Origin: Clostridia bacterium
GTDB taxonomy: Bacteria; Bacillota; Clostridia; Oscillospirales; Acutalibacteraceae
DNA length: 8,503 bases
NCBI GenBank assembly: GCA_900768035.1
Contig: CAAGBH010000066.1
Coordinates: forward strand, 1-8,503
Reading direction: 5' to 3'
Shown here one piece after another: positions 1-8,345 of the stretch. Made by a program: the position numbers and the translations under genes. The notes under the pieces are model-generated. The model worked only from the letters and a program-made list of their open reading frames with translations, searched no databases and was not told the DNA's origin. How positions within the stretch are numbered: the first letter of the stretch is position 1; each line of letters begins with the position of its first letter.

Positions 1-19
1 ACGTGTGCTCTTCCGATCT
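1..19. other. Illumina TruSeq-type adapter remnant (not genomic)
   Basis: Bases 1-19 (acgtgtgctcttccgatct) are identical to the 3' end of the TruSeq index-side (read 2) adapter, recalled from general knowledge. The last T is the ligation base, so genomic sequence starts at base 20. An in-frame GTG at 5-7 lies inside the adapter and gives a false start to the first gene. Confidence 0.95.
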
Positions 20-3000
20 AAAAAAACAATAAAATCTAACGCAAAAAAGGTCTTAAAAAAAGTAGGTATTTTAAAAGAACCAGAGGTTATACTTTCTGAT
101 ACCGAGCGTGAACTTTTAAGGGTTAAGGATTTATATGACCATTATGATAAAGAGCATATTTGGGGCTTTTGTGCAGGACAGGTTAGTCAAGATTTCAGAG
201 GAAACCCTAAATACTTATTTGTTTATATAAACCGTTATCGTCCTGATATAAAGGCTTATTGGTTTTGTGATGACGAGGAAACTGTCAATCAGGTGCGTCA
301 ATTAGGCTTTGAGGCTTACATAATAAACTCACCTGAGGCGCAGTACGTTATGAACAGAACAGGTGTTGTTGTTGCTGAACAGGTTAAGTTTGCGATGCCC
401 GAGGCTTTTCAGAATGTAAAATATGTTAATTTATGGCACGGTGTCGGTTTTAAAAGTGTTGAACGCCGATTATTTGATGGCGAAATTGCAATGGACCTTG
501 CAAGAAAATATGTAAGACGAGGCACTTTTTACAGAGACCATATGCTGATGAATGCCTCTTGCCCTGTTATCGAAGAAGAATATTCTATTGATTGCGGAGT
601 GGACCAAGATAAATTTTTGCGTGTGGGTTATCCACGTTGCTTATATCAGCAAAATTTTGAACCTATTGTTAGTTTCAATCACGATTTGTTGGGACGCAAA
701 GGTCTTACGCAAGATGCTAAGATTGTGGTTTATACTCCTACTTACCGTGCAACATTGGGCGGAACATTCTCAAAAGCAATGACAGATTTTGAGCGTCTTT
801 ATGAACTTTGTGAAAAGAAAAATATTTTGTTTATTTTTAAAGTTCATCCTCATATGGAAAAAGAGGTTGGCTTTCTTAAAGCAATGGAAAAATACGGCGA
901 CCGCCCGCATTTTCTGTTTTGGGACAACCGTGACGATTTCTATGAGGTAATGCACAAGGTAGACTTGGCAATTTATGATTATACCAGTATGGTATCTGAT
1001 ATGGTTGCAACAGGTGTTAAACATTATATCCGTTATGTGTTCGATTTTGAAGAATACAAGGCTACTGTTAATTTGCACGATAATTATTTCGAAAAAACAA
1101 CAGGAAAACTCTGTTATTCTTTTGATGAGTTGCTCGATGCAATTGATAATTTTGAAGACAGGGACGAAACTAAGGAAATCGCCGAACTCAATGAAAAACT
1201 TTGGTCTTATTCACAGGGTAAGGACGATTTTGAACGTATAATAAATGCAACATTTGATTTTATTTTAGAAGAAAGAAAACACCCCACATTATATAGTTTT
1301 GATATTTTCGACACATTGTTTTCTCGCAAGGTTTTAGACCCTAAGGGCATCTTTTATGCTGTGCGTGAAAAAATTATTGCGGACGGAAGTTTCCCAGTTG
1401 CTTTAAGAGAAAAATATCCGTCAATCCGTCATACAGCAGAATTTAATGTGAGAGAATATTATAATAAATCAAAGGTTGAAAGAGACAGCATTAAGACCGA
1501 AATTTCCTTTGATGAAATATTCCAAAGAATTGCAAATGTATATGATTTAGATACCGATCAGGTGGAAAAACTCAAAAAATGGGAACTTTATGCGGAATAT
1601 GATAATGTTATACCTTTGCCTGAACAAATAAATTTTGTAAAACAATTACTTAATGACGGCGAAAAGGTTGTTCTTATCAGTGATATGTATCTTCCTAAAG
1701 ATATAATCAAAAAAATGCTTGCTAAAGCAGACCCCGTTTTAGCAGATATACCGCTATTCCTTTCTAATGAATATGGTGTTTTAAAAACTTCGCAGTTGCT
1801 TTTCTTTGAAGTTTATAAAAGTTTTGAACCTTATTATGACTTTAAGAAGTGGATTCACTTTGGTGATAATATCAACGCTGACCAAACACAGCCAAGGCGT
1901 TTCCAAATTAACACAAGAAAGATTGATAAGGTAGAATTTGGCGATACCGAACAGCAGTTGGTTGACTTTATCGGCACTTATGATGCCTATCTTGTTGCTG
2001 CTATGCAAGCGAGACTTTGCAAGGAAAGTTATTCTGATGATGAGTTTGTAATATCCTTTATATCGCTTTGTTTTGTTCCGTATATTGACTGGGTTTTGCG
2101 TGATGCTGAAAAGCGTGGATATGAAACGTTATACTTTATTGCGAGAGACGGTCACCACCTAAAGCGTATTGCTGATGCAATAATCAAAGAACGTGGACTG
2201 AAAATTAAAACCAAATATATCTATGCTTCACGCCGTACGTGGAGAATTCCGTCTTTTGTTAAAGAGGTTGATAAAGATTTTTGGGAATCGCACGGTAGTT
2301 TTGGTGAAATACAGTCGAAAGAAAAACTGTTAAGCGCAATGAGTCTTTCCGAGGAACAGTTTAAAGAATTTTTCCCGTTTATTGATTTGGATTCTATTGA
2401 TTTTTATAATACAAAAGAAGTTAACAGTATCAAAGAAATATTTAAAAATTCCGATAAATATAAAAACTATCTTGTAGAACTTGCAAAAGAGGAAAGAAAA
2501 TTAGTAAGCGGTTATCTTAAACAGGAAATTAACCCCAACGAAAAACACGCCTTTGTTGAATATTACGGCAGGGGATACACACAGGACTGTTATGTTCGTT
2601 TGTGGCGTGATTTAATTGGTGACGATAATGCCGAGGTTCCGTATTACTATTACCGTTCTATCTGTCCTGATATGAACGGCGCTATCCGTCACAACTTCAC
2701 CACTAACGACACAAGACCTTACTTTATAGAGTCTATTTTTGCAAATATGCCGTATAAGAGTGTTCAGGAATACAAGGTTGAAGATGGTGTTATCAAGCCT
2801 ATTATTGTTCCTATTCCTCACGACGAAAAAATGTTTGCATCAATGAATGCCATTTTGCCCGAATTTGCTAAGCGTTATGCTAATTTGGAATTAATGAACC
2901 CCGTTGATACAGACCATCTTTTGATGGAATTTTTGTTTGAATATTATAATAAAAACACTTCAAATCCCAAATTTGCAAATAAGTTGGGTAAACTTGTTGA

Positions 3001-4432
3001 TTCAGTTACGCTTTACGGTGATAAGAGAGAGTTGGCGCCTGCGCTCACTATGGAAGACCTTGATATGATTGAAGAGGGTATTATAGGACGAAAATCAATG
3101 AAATTGACCTCCTCGATTGCTATGTCTGCAGTACGTTCGCAAAAGGATGTTTACGAACGTTATTGCGATATGTATCAAATTTTCCCAGGTGAAGATTTGG
3201 AAAGCGGAGCATTACTCAAACCAGAGGAACAGGAGAAAAATCTGGAATTTAAGCAAAAATTATATAATCTTGAAAAACGTGCTTCAAAATTTGCTAAACT
3301 TTATAAAAAGGCAGTTAAGCAAACTGAGGTTGAGGAAAAGATTGTTTTTGTTGTTAATGGAAAATCGCTTAAAAATTCGGGTATGGATTTTGTTAAAGAG
3401 GCTTTGGATAAGCAGGGTAAATATGAAACACAAGAATTGTGTTTAGGTAGCGGAATTGAGTTGGAAGAAGTTGCAACGGCACTTGCTACTGCAAAATATG
3501 TTTTAACCTGTAAAACCATTAGTTTGTTCTGCAAACTGCATTTCAGGAGTGAAACGGAGCATATTTTATTACCGCTTAATGCATTTACTCTTTATAACAG
3601 AGGACCTGAAAGTAATAATTATCTTAAATGGATGAGGGAATATCGAAAAGTTTCAAGCAAGAACGATATTTCTGCAATTCAAGTGCCTTCAAAAACACGT
3701 TCAGAGTTTATCAGAAAAATTTTCGCTCCCAACAGAATTGTCAGATGTGATGTTGTGGGTAACTGTATGAGTGACTGCTATTTTGATGAGCAGTTAAGGG
3801 TTAACGCAAGAGAAAAACTTTTTGAAAAGTTCCCGCAGGCCAAAGATAAGAAAATCATTCTTTATATGCCTAAATGGCGCACAAGAACAGACTGTCCGAA
3901 TTGGCTGAGAATTATTGATTTGGAACTTTTGAGAAAATATCTCGGTGACGAATATGCAGTAGTTGTAAACTTTAGTAAAGCGGAAGTTGAATATAAAACT
4001 GATAATGTAATCAATATTGACGGCTTTAGCAAAGAAATCTCTAAAGGTATTTTGCTTCGTGAGTTGATGATTGCAAGCGATATCATAATAGGCGATTACC
4101 GTGACGAGTTTTTCGAGGTTCCGCTTATGAATAAGCCTGCTTTTTCGACGGCTGACGATTTTGAATATATTATCCGTGCTAAGAATATGTCTCTGAGTGC
4201 AAATAATTTTGAGAAATTCATTTTCTGTCCGGTTGTATCTGATGCTGAAGAATTGGCAAAGCATATCTTGAATTTGGAAAATTATGATTTTTCATCGATG
4301 GAAAAATTCAAGGATAAGATGCTATCGGGTTGTGACGGTCATTCGGTTGAACGTTTGGTTAAATATTTATCTGATGAAAAACCCGAGGATGACAGTTGGA
4401 GACATCCTGATACTGTTAACGAGACTTTCTAA
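20..4432 (+). CDS. Multidomain TagF-like CDP-glycerol glycerophosphotransferase / HAD-like fusion protein, 5'-truncated
   Basis: Residue numbers count from the spurious GTG at base 5; the first five residues are adapter and the real N-terminus is missing. Residues about 50-410 form a CDP-glycerol glycerophosphotransferase domain (TagF-like, Glyphos_transf family). It has LWHG (W144, H145), YTPTYR (243-248), HP (281-282) and DYTS (325-328). TagF-like enzymes move glycerol phosphate from CDP-glycerol to a growing wall or capsule polymer at the inner membrane face; ribitol or another polyol is possible. Residues about 428-650 are HAD-like: SFDIFDTL (nucleophile D433), SDMY (559-562), K594 and GDN (620-622). 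Residues about 660-1075 carry ARDG (713-716), SRRTW (from 742) and EYYGRGYTQ (852-860), as in HAD-type capsule proteins of unknown function. After a Lys-rich helical linker (about 1078-1108), residues 1113-1465 are a second TagF-like domain with YMPKWR (1287-1292) and DYRD (1364-1367) but neither conserved histidine. No signal peptide or clear membrane span is visible. Confidence 0.88.
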   Translation, partial: KKTIKSNAKKVLKKVGILKEPEVILSDTERELLRVKDLYDHYDKEHIWGFCAGQVSQDFRGNPKYLFVYINRYRPDIKAYWFCDDEETVNQVRQLGFEAYIINSPEAQYVMNRTGVVVAEQVKFAMPEAFQNVKYVNLWHGVGFKSVERRLFDGEIAMDLARKYVRRGTFYRDHMLMNASCPVIEEEYSIDCGVDQDKFLRVGYPRCLYQQNFEPIVSFNHDLLGRKGLTQDAKIVVYTPTYRATLGGTFSKAMTDFERLYELCEKKNILFIFKVHPHMEKEVGFLKAMEKYGDRPHFLFWDNRDDFYEVMHKVDLAIYDYTSMVSDMVATGVKHYIRYVFDFEEYKATVNLHDNYFEKTTGKLCYSFDELLDAIDNFEDRDETKEIAELNEKLWSYSQGKDDFERIINATFDFILEERKHPTLYSFDIFDTLFSRKVLDPKGIFYAVREKIIADGSFPVALREKYPSIRHTAEFNVREYYNKSKVERDSIKTEISFDEIFQRIANVYDLDTDQVEKLKKWELYAEYDNVIPLPEQINFVKQLLNDGEKVVLISDMYLPKDIIKKMLAKADPVLADIPLFLSNEYGVLKTSQLLFFEVYKSFEPYYDFKKWIHFGDNINADQTQPRRFQINTRKIDKVEFGDTEQQLVDFIGTYDAYLVAAMQARLCKESYSDDEFVISFISLCFVPYIDWVLRDAEKRGYETLYFIARDGHHLKRIADAIIKERGLKIKTKYIYASRRTWRIPSFVKEVDKDFWESHGSFGEIQSKEKLLSAMSLSEEQFKEFFPFIDLDSIDFYNTKEVNSIKEIFKNSDKYKNYLVELAKEERKLVSGYLKQEINPNEKHAFVEYYGRGYTQDCYVRLWRDLIGDDNAEVPYYYYRSICPDMNGAIRHNFTTNDTRPYFIESIFANMPYKSVQEYKVEDGVIKPIIVPIPHDEKMFASMNAILPEFAKRYANLELMNPVDTDHLLMEFLFEYYNKNTSNPKFANKLGKLVDSVTLYGDKRELAPALTMEDLDMIEEGIIGRKSMKLTSSIAMSAVRSQKDVYERYCDMYQIFPGEDLESGALLKPEEQEKNLEFKQKLYNLEKRASKFAKLYKKAVKQTEVEEKIVFVVNGKSLKNSGMDFVKEALDKQGKYETQELCLGSGIELEEVATALATAKYVLTCKTISLFCKLHFRSETEHILLPLNAFTLYNRGPESNNYLKWMREYRKVSSKNDISAIQVPSKTRSEFIRKIFAPNRIVRCDVVGNCMSDCYFDEQLRVNAREKLFEKFPQAKDKKIILYMPKWRTRTDCPNWLRIIDLELLRKYLGDEYAVVVNFSKAEVEYKTDNVINIDGFSKEISKGILLRELMIASDIIIGDYRDEFFEVPLMNKPAFSTADDFEYIIRAKNMSLSANNFEKFIFCPVVSDAEELAKHILNLENYDFSSMEKFKDKMLSGCDGHSVERLVKYLSDEKPEDDSWRHPDTVNETF

Positions 4433-4441
4433 ATTTCAGTA

Positions 4442-4473
4442 AAAAAACAGACCTTATAAAAGGTCTGTTTTTT
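4442..4473. terminator. Bidirectional rho-independent terminator between convergent genes
   Basis: Stem arms cagacctt (4448-4455) and aaggtctg (4460-4467) enclose a 4-base loop (ataa). The stem is flanked by six A (4442-4447) and six T (4468-4473), so both strands end in a U run. It starts 9 bases after the stop of the polymer gene. On the other strand, the potD stop codon (4472-4474) overlaps the outer edge of the T/A tract. It should stop transcription from both directions. Confidence 0.9.
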
Positions 4474-5578
4474 AATATAGTTTTACATCACACCAAAGCA
4501 TCTCGTAATACATTCGTATCTCGTCTTTAATGTCGTGATAATATTGAACTTTAGGCAATTCTTTTTCGTCGGGATATAAAATCTCGTTTTGATAGTAATA
4601 ATAATCGGGGTTATTTATAACCGCAGTGTTAGGGGAGGCATAGCCGATATATTCCGCATTTGCAGTGGCAATTTGAGGCTCAAGCAAGAAGTTTATATAC
4701 ATTAAAGCCGCCTCATAATTCTTTGCAGTTTTTGGAATACAAACTGAATCTATAAAGATATTTGTGCCTTCCTTTGGATAGAAAAATGCAAGGTCGTCGT
4801 TGGTGTCATACATTGTAAGAAAGTCGCCTGCATAGTATGGCGCAATAGACGCTTCGCCGGTTTCCATCTTGCCGTAAACCTCGTCCATTACATAAGACTG
4901 TAGGTTTTCTTTACCTTTCTTTAAAAGGTCAGCGGCTTTATCCCAATCGGTTTTATTGGTCGAATTGAGGTCTTGACCTAAAAGCATTTGCGCTGTCATA
5001 AAGGCATCACGGGGATTGTTGAAATTAAGAGCCATATCCTTGTATTTCTTATCCCACAAAACATTCCACGAATGTTCAATATCTTCGCCCGTATGTTTTT
5101 TGTTATAGATTATACCAACTAATCCCACGTTAAAAGGAACGCTATATTCATTGTTTTTATCAAAGAAAACATTCTTATATTTGCTATCAATCAAATCGTA
5201 ATTAGTGATTTTGCTCATATCAATTTTTTGAAGTTCGTTTTCTTTGATAAGGCGTTCAATCATATAGTCGGACGGAATGATAATATCATAAGTAACGCCG
5301 CCGCTTTTGATTTGGGAATACATAGTTTCGTTGCTCTCAAAGGTGAGATAATTAACCTTAATACCTGTGAGTTTTTCAAATTCAGCATTAACATCAATCA
5401 TATCGTCACTGCCGTCTGAAATATATTCGCCCCAGTTATAAACTGTCAATTGCGTGCCTTCAAGTTCTCTTGGATATTCTGCACGAAGTTCAAGGTCGAA
5501 ATATTTATAAGCATATTCGCAACCGCAAACCGAAAATAAAAGCGTAAAACTTAATAGCAGGGTTATAATCTTTTTCAT
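4472..5578 (-). CDS. potD: Spermidine/putrescine ABC transporter substrate-binding lipoprotein PotD
   Basis: This 368-residue protein is the extracellular binding component of a polyamine importer, last in the potABCD operon. The N-terminus has MKK, a hydrophobic core and a lipobox with C20 as the likely lipidated cysteine (V17-C-G-C20); C18 is a weaker alternative. The mature part opens with the PotD-like TVYNWGEYI (W49 and Y52 at the aromatic ligand-cage positions). It continues with YDIIIPSDY (97-105), YSVPFNVGLVGIIYN (145-159) and IDSVCIPKTAKN (from 276). By eye against E. coli PotD, D277 and D191 match acidic ligand-binding residues, while another acidic site reads N188 and one Trp site reads Tyr (about 248). 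Length is close to the family norm plus a longer linker after the lipid anchor. The ATG follows GGAGGG by 6 bases and the potC stop by 1 base. The family call is secure; the preferred polyamine is not determined. Confidence 0.93.
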   Translation of the reverse strand: MKKIITLLLSFTLLFSVCGCEYAYKYFDLELRAEYPRELEGTQLTVYNWGEYISDGSDDMIDVNAEFEKLTGIKVNYLTFESNETMYSQIKSGGVTYDIIIPSDYMIERLIKENELQKIDMSKITNYDLIDSKYKNVFFDKNNEYSVPFNVGLVGIIYNKKHTGEDIEHSWNVLWDKKYKDMALNFNNPRDAFMTAQMLLGQDLNSTNKTDWDKAADLLKKGKENLQSYVMDEVYGKMETGEASIAPYYAGDFLTMYDTNDDLAFFYPKEGTNIFIDSVCIPKTAKNYEAALMYINFLLEPQIATANAEYIGYASPNTAVINNPDYYYYQNEILYPDEKELPKVQYYHDIKDEIRMYYEMLWCDVKLY

Positions 5579-5579
5579 A

Positions 5580-6389
5580 TTAAACCCTCCTTTTTATAGC
5601 GTGTTTCTTTTCGCTTTTGGATTGAAGCATATTATAGAAAATAAGCAAAGCGAAAATGACAATAAATATAAGGGTTGAAAGGGCATAGGTATCAGGTGTT
5701 ACCGATTTTTTAGTCATATTATAAATTATAATCGGCAAGGTATGATAATGTCCGCAAGTGAAATAACTGATAACAAAATCGTCAAGAGAAAGGGTAAATG
5801 CCATAATCATTCCCGTTGCAATACCTGTTGAAATAGAGGGAAGTATTACCTTGAAAAATGCTTTAACAGGGGTACAGCCAAGGTCAAGAGCCGCCTCGTG
5901 CAAACTTGAATCGGTCTGTTTGAGTTTTGGCATTACTGATAAAATAACATAAGGAAGATTAAAGGTTATATGCGCTATAAGCACAGTCACAAAACCTAAG
6001 GATTCTTTAAGCGCTATGAGTTTTCCGAAGAAAATGAATAGAAGCATTAAAGAAATACCTGTAACAATATCTGCATTCATCATTGGAATATTGGTTGCAG
6101 ACATTATAATTTTTTTAGCAAGTTTATTGCGCATTGCTAAAATTCCGACTGCCGCCGCAGTTCCTAAAACGGTTGAAATCAGTGCCGAAAGCACCGCTAT
6201 AATAAGGGTGTGTTTTAAGGCGTTCAGCATCGTTGAATCAGATAAAAGCCCTAAATACCAATCGGTTGAAAATCCTGAAAATACCCACACGCTTGAACTT
6301 TCATTGAATGAAAAAACAATCATAACAAGCACGGGAGCATATAGGAAGAATAGGATAAGCGCAATGTAGAGTTTAGATAATATTTTCAT
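5580..6389 (-). CDS. potC: Spermidine/putrescine ABC transporter permease PotC
   Basis: This 269-residue inner-membrane permease pairs with PotB to form the polyamine channel. About six membrane spans are visible (roughly residues 8-28, 58-82, 100-122, 131-153, 188-210 and 238-258). The first span ends in VFSFNESSSVWVFSGFS, typical of PotC. The cytoplasmic EAA loop, which docks on the ATPase, is E165-A-A-L-D-L-G171 through I-L-P184. The C-terminus is basic (KSEKKHAIKRR). The length matches the usual 250-280 residues. The ATG overlaps the potB stop in an ATGA (6386-6389), and its GGAGGTG site lies within the potB 3' end, which implies coupled translation. No broken motif is seen. YdcV/PotI-type permeases are close relatives, but the full potABCD order favours PotC. 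Confidence 0.93.
   Translation of the reverse strand: MKILSKLYIALILFFLYAPVLVMIVFSFNESSSVWVFSGFSTDWYLGLLSDSTMLNALKHTLIIAVLSALISTVLGTAAAVGILAMRNKLAKKIIMSATNIPMMNADIVTGISLMLLFIFFGKLIALKESLGFVTVLIAHITFNLPYVILSVMPKLKQTDSSLHEAALDLGCTPVKAFFKVILPSISTGIATGMIMAFTLSLDDFVISYFTCGHYHTLPIIIYNMTKKSVTPDTYALSTLIFIVIFALLIFYNMLQSKSEKKHAIKRRV
5585..5590 (-). promoter_or_regulatory. Ribosome binding site of potD
   Basis: GGAGGG on the minus strand lies 6 bases before the potD ATG, inside the last codons of potC. It confirms the start and supports coupled translation. Confidence 0.8.
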
Positions 6390-7213
6390 ATTACTACACC
6401 TCCGTCATCGCTATCCGAGAACCTGTTCATAACTAAGAGGCTAATCATAATAAGCACCATAAGTATCAGCGAAATTGCAGATGCAATATTATAGTAATCG
6501 GGACCTAAATTGAAGAAGTATTCAATGGTGTCACCAACAAGCATAGTCTTGTTACCGCCGAGTTTCTGCGAAATGTAAAAGGTGCTGACACTTGGCACGA
6601 AAACCATTGTTATACCTGAAATTACACCCGGACGGCTCAAAGGGAAAATAACCTTTTTAAACTTGTTAAAGGCATTTGCGCCAAGGTCTTCCGAGGCTTC
6701 AAGCAGACTGTTATCAATCTTCGACATTACCGAATATATCGGTAAAATCATATAAGGAATAAAGTCATAAACCATACCCAAAATAACAGCGCCTGGGGTG
6801 TTTATGAGTTTTAAGGGTCCAATTCCTAACTTGCCTAAAAATGTGTTGATAATACCTGTATTAGCAAGAATTGTTATCCAAGAATATGTGCGGATAAGGA
6901 AGTTCATCCACATAGGAAGCATAACAATCATCATAATCATTCGCTGTGAACTGATTTTGAGTTTTGTCATAAAATATGCCATAGGGTAGGCGAGTGTTAA
7001 GGTGATTATGGTTGCAATAACTGCATAAACAATCGAAATTGCAAAGGCTTTTTTATATCTGCCGAGCGATGCTAAATTAGAGAGCGTGAACACACCGTTT
7101 GCATCAGTCAAGGCAAAATAAACCATAATTATAAGAGGTACAATAATGAATATAGCCGCCCAAACAATATAAGGACAGGCTATAAGTTTGTTGCCGAATG
7201 ATTTTTTGTTCAC
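6386..7213 (-). CDS. potB: Spermidine/putrescine ABC transporter permease PotB
   Basis: This 275-residue permease is the partner of PotC. Six membrane spans are visible (roughly residues 12-34, 57-82, 92-116, 140-163, 193-215 and 243-263). PYIVWAAIFIIVPL near the N-terminus and LPMWMNFLIRTYSW (99-112) are characteristic of PotB-like proteins. The EAA loop is E172-A-S-E-D-L-G178 through I-F-P191, with Ser at the third position of the usual EAA. It starts at GTG, not ATG: GTG at 7211-7213 follows GGAGG by 7 bases, and the codons after it read NKKSFGNK, a sensible cytoplasmic N-terminus. The GTG overlaps the potA stop as GTGA (7210-7213). With a strong ribosome site, coupling to potA translation is likely. 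The subunit identity rests on motifs plus gene order. Confidence 0.92.
   Translation of the reverse strand: MNKKSFGNKLIACPYIVWAAIFIIVPLIIMVYFALTDANGVFTLSNLASLGRYKKAFAISIVYAVIATIITLTLAYPMAYFMTKLKISSQRMIMMIVMLPMWMNFLIRTYSWITILANTGIINTFLGKLGIGPLKLINTPGAVILGMVYDFIPYMILPIYSVMSKIDNSLLEASEDLGANAFNKFKKVIFPLSRPGVISGITMVFVPSVSTFYISQKLGGNKTMLVGDTIEYFFNLGPDYYNIASAISLILMVLIMISLLVMNRFSDSDDGGVVI
6399..6403 (-). promoter_or_regulatory. Ribosome binding site of potC
   Basis: GGAGG (continuing TG) on the minus strand lies 9 bases before the potC ATG, inside the codons for the last residues of PotB (GGVVI). It decides the ATG at 6389 as the start. Confidence 0.78.
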
Positions 7214-8328
7214 TCTTCCACCTCCGCATCGTTGAGATGGTCGATTTCTTCGCTATAGGAAGAATAATCTCCGTAAAGACCTGAATATTGGCTCTTTTTC
7301 ATAATGTGAATAGCGTCAGGCTCTATGTATAGTCCCACTTTGTCGTCAACAAAATGTTCGTCAGTGGTTTGTATCATCCATTTGAAACCGCCGATATCAA
7401 CAATGATTTCATAGTGAACACCAAGGAATGAAACCGAAGTTACAACACCGGTGAGCATACCTTTATCAATTGGAACAATATCAACATCTTCTGGGCGAAC
7501 AACAACGTCTACTGCCTCGTTTTCAGAGAAACCTTTGTCAAGACAGTCAAATTTAGCACCCGAAAATTCAACATAATAATCTTTAAGCATAACGCCGTCA
7601 ACGATATTGGATTCACCGATAAAGTCCGCAACAAAGGCGTTTTCGGGTTCGTTATAAATATCCTGCGGTGTGCCAACTTGCTGAATTTTACCGCCGTCCA
7701 TAACAACAACACGGTCGGACATTGTCAAGGCTTCTTCTTGGTCGTGAGTAACGAAAATAAAGGTGATACCCAACTGTTGTTGAATCTTTTTGAGTTCCTT
7801 TTGCATATCTTTGCGCAGTTTCAGGTCAAGCGCTGCAAGAGGCTCGTCAAGAAGTAAAACTTTTGGGTGGTTAGCAATAGCGCGGGCAATAGCAACACGT
7901 TGTTGCTGACCGCCTGAAAGGGTGTCAATATTTCGTTTTTCAAGTCCCGAAAGGTTTACAAGACGAAGCATTTCTTCAACCTTTTGCTTGATTTCCTTTT
8001 CGGGCATTTTTTTAACACGAAGCCCAAATGCAACATTTTCATAAACATTCAAATGCGGAAAAAGGGCATAACGCTGAAAAATGGTGTTAACCTGTCGCTT
8101 ATAAGCAGGAACACCATTGATTTTTTTACCTTCAAAGACAACATCGCCGCTATCGGGTTCCAAAAAGCCTGCTATTAAGCGAAGGGTAGTGGTTTTACCG
8201 CAACCCGAAGGTCCTAAAAAGGTGATAAATTCCTTATCCTTAATATCAAGGCTCAAACAGTCTAAAATCTGTTCTCCGTCAAAAGCGACTGAAATGTCTT
8301 TAAGTTGTACAATATTTTCTTTTTGCAT
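7210..8328 (-). CDS. potA: Spermidine/putrescine ABC transporter ATP-binding protein PotA
   Basis: This 372-residue ATPase powers the PotBC channel. Visible motifs are Walker A GPSGCGKT (39-46), Q-loop Q85 in FQRYALFPH, signature LSGGQ (137-141), Walker B LLLDEP (158-163), D-loop LAALD (164-168) and switch His H195 in THDQEEA. A C-terminal TOBE-type regulatory domain follows at about 255-345, with VRPEDVDIVP and GVVTSVSFLGVHYEIIV. FQRYALFPHLNVYENVAFGL is typical of the PotA/CysA-like importer group. The frame is open up to a GTG at 8367, but I place the start at the ATG at 8326-8328. AAAGGGGG sits 9 bases before it, whereas the ATG at 8335-8337 touches the ribosome site and the GTG has none. 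The residues before MQKENIVQ (MRHLCVEQRGMLF) do not resemble the family. It is first of four coupled genes. An acidic tail ends the protein (DHLNDAEVEE). Confidence 0.93.
   Translation of the reverse strand: MQKENIVQLKDISVAFDGEQILDCLSLDIKDKEFITFLGPSGCGKTTTLRLIAGFLEPDSGDVVFEGKKINGVPAYKRQVNTIFQRYALFPHLNVYENVAFGLRVKKMPEKEIKQKVEEMLRLVNLSGLEKRNIDTLSGGQQQRVAIARAIANHPKVLLLDEPLAALDLKLRKDMQKELKKIQQQLGITFIFVTHDQEEALTMSDRVVVMDGGKIQQVGTPQDIYNEPENAFVADFIGESNIVDGVMLKDYYVEFSGAKFDCLDKGFSENEAVDVVVRPEDVDIVPIDKGMLTGVVTSVSFLGVHYEIIVDIGGFKWMIQTTDEHFVDDKVGLYIEPDAIHIMKKSQYSGLYGDYSSYSEEIDHLNDAEVEE
7221..7225 (-). promoter_or_regulatory. Ribosome binding site of potB (supports GTG start)
   Basis: GGAGG on the minus strand lies 7 bases before the GTG at 7213, inside the 3' end of potA. 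It makes the non-ATG start convincing. Confidence 0.78.
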
Positions 8329-8337
8329 AAAAAGCAT

Positions 8338-8345
8338 CCCCCTTT
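8338..8345 (-). promoter_or_regulatory. Ribosome binding site of potA
   Basis: AAAGGGGG on the minus strand lies 9 bases before the ATG at 8328. It rules against the ATG at 8337, which directly adjoins it, and against the GTG at 8367 upstream of it. Confidence 0.75.

Noticed and set aside
770..1078. 102-codon minus-strand open frame
   Set aside because: It is antisense to the first transferase domain, whose motifs are intact; it is a by-product of AT-rich coding sequence.
3794..4264. 156-codon open frame on the minus strand
   Set aside because: It lies wholly inside the strongly supported polymer gene, has no ribosome site and its translation has no recognisable domain.
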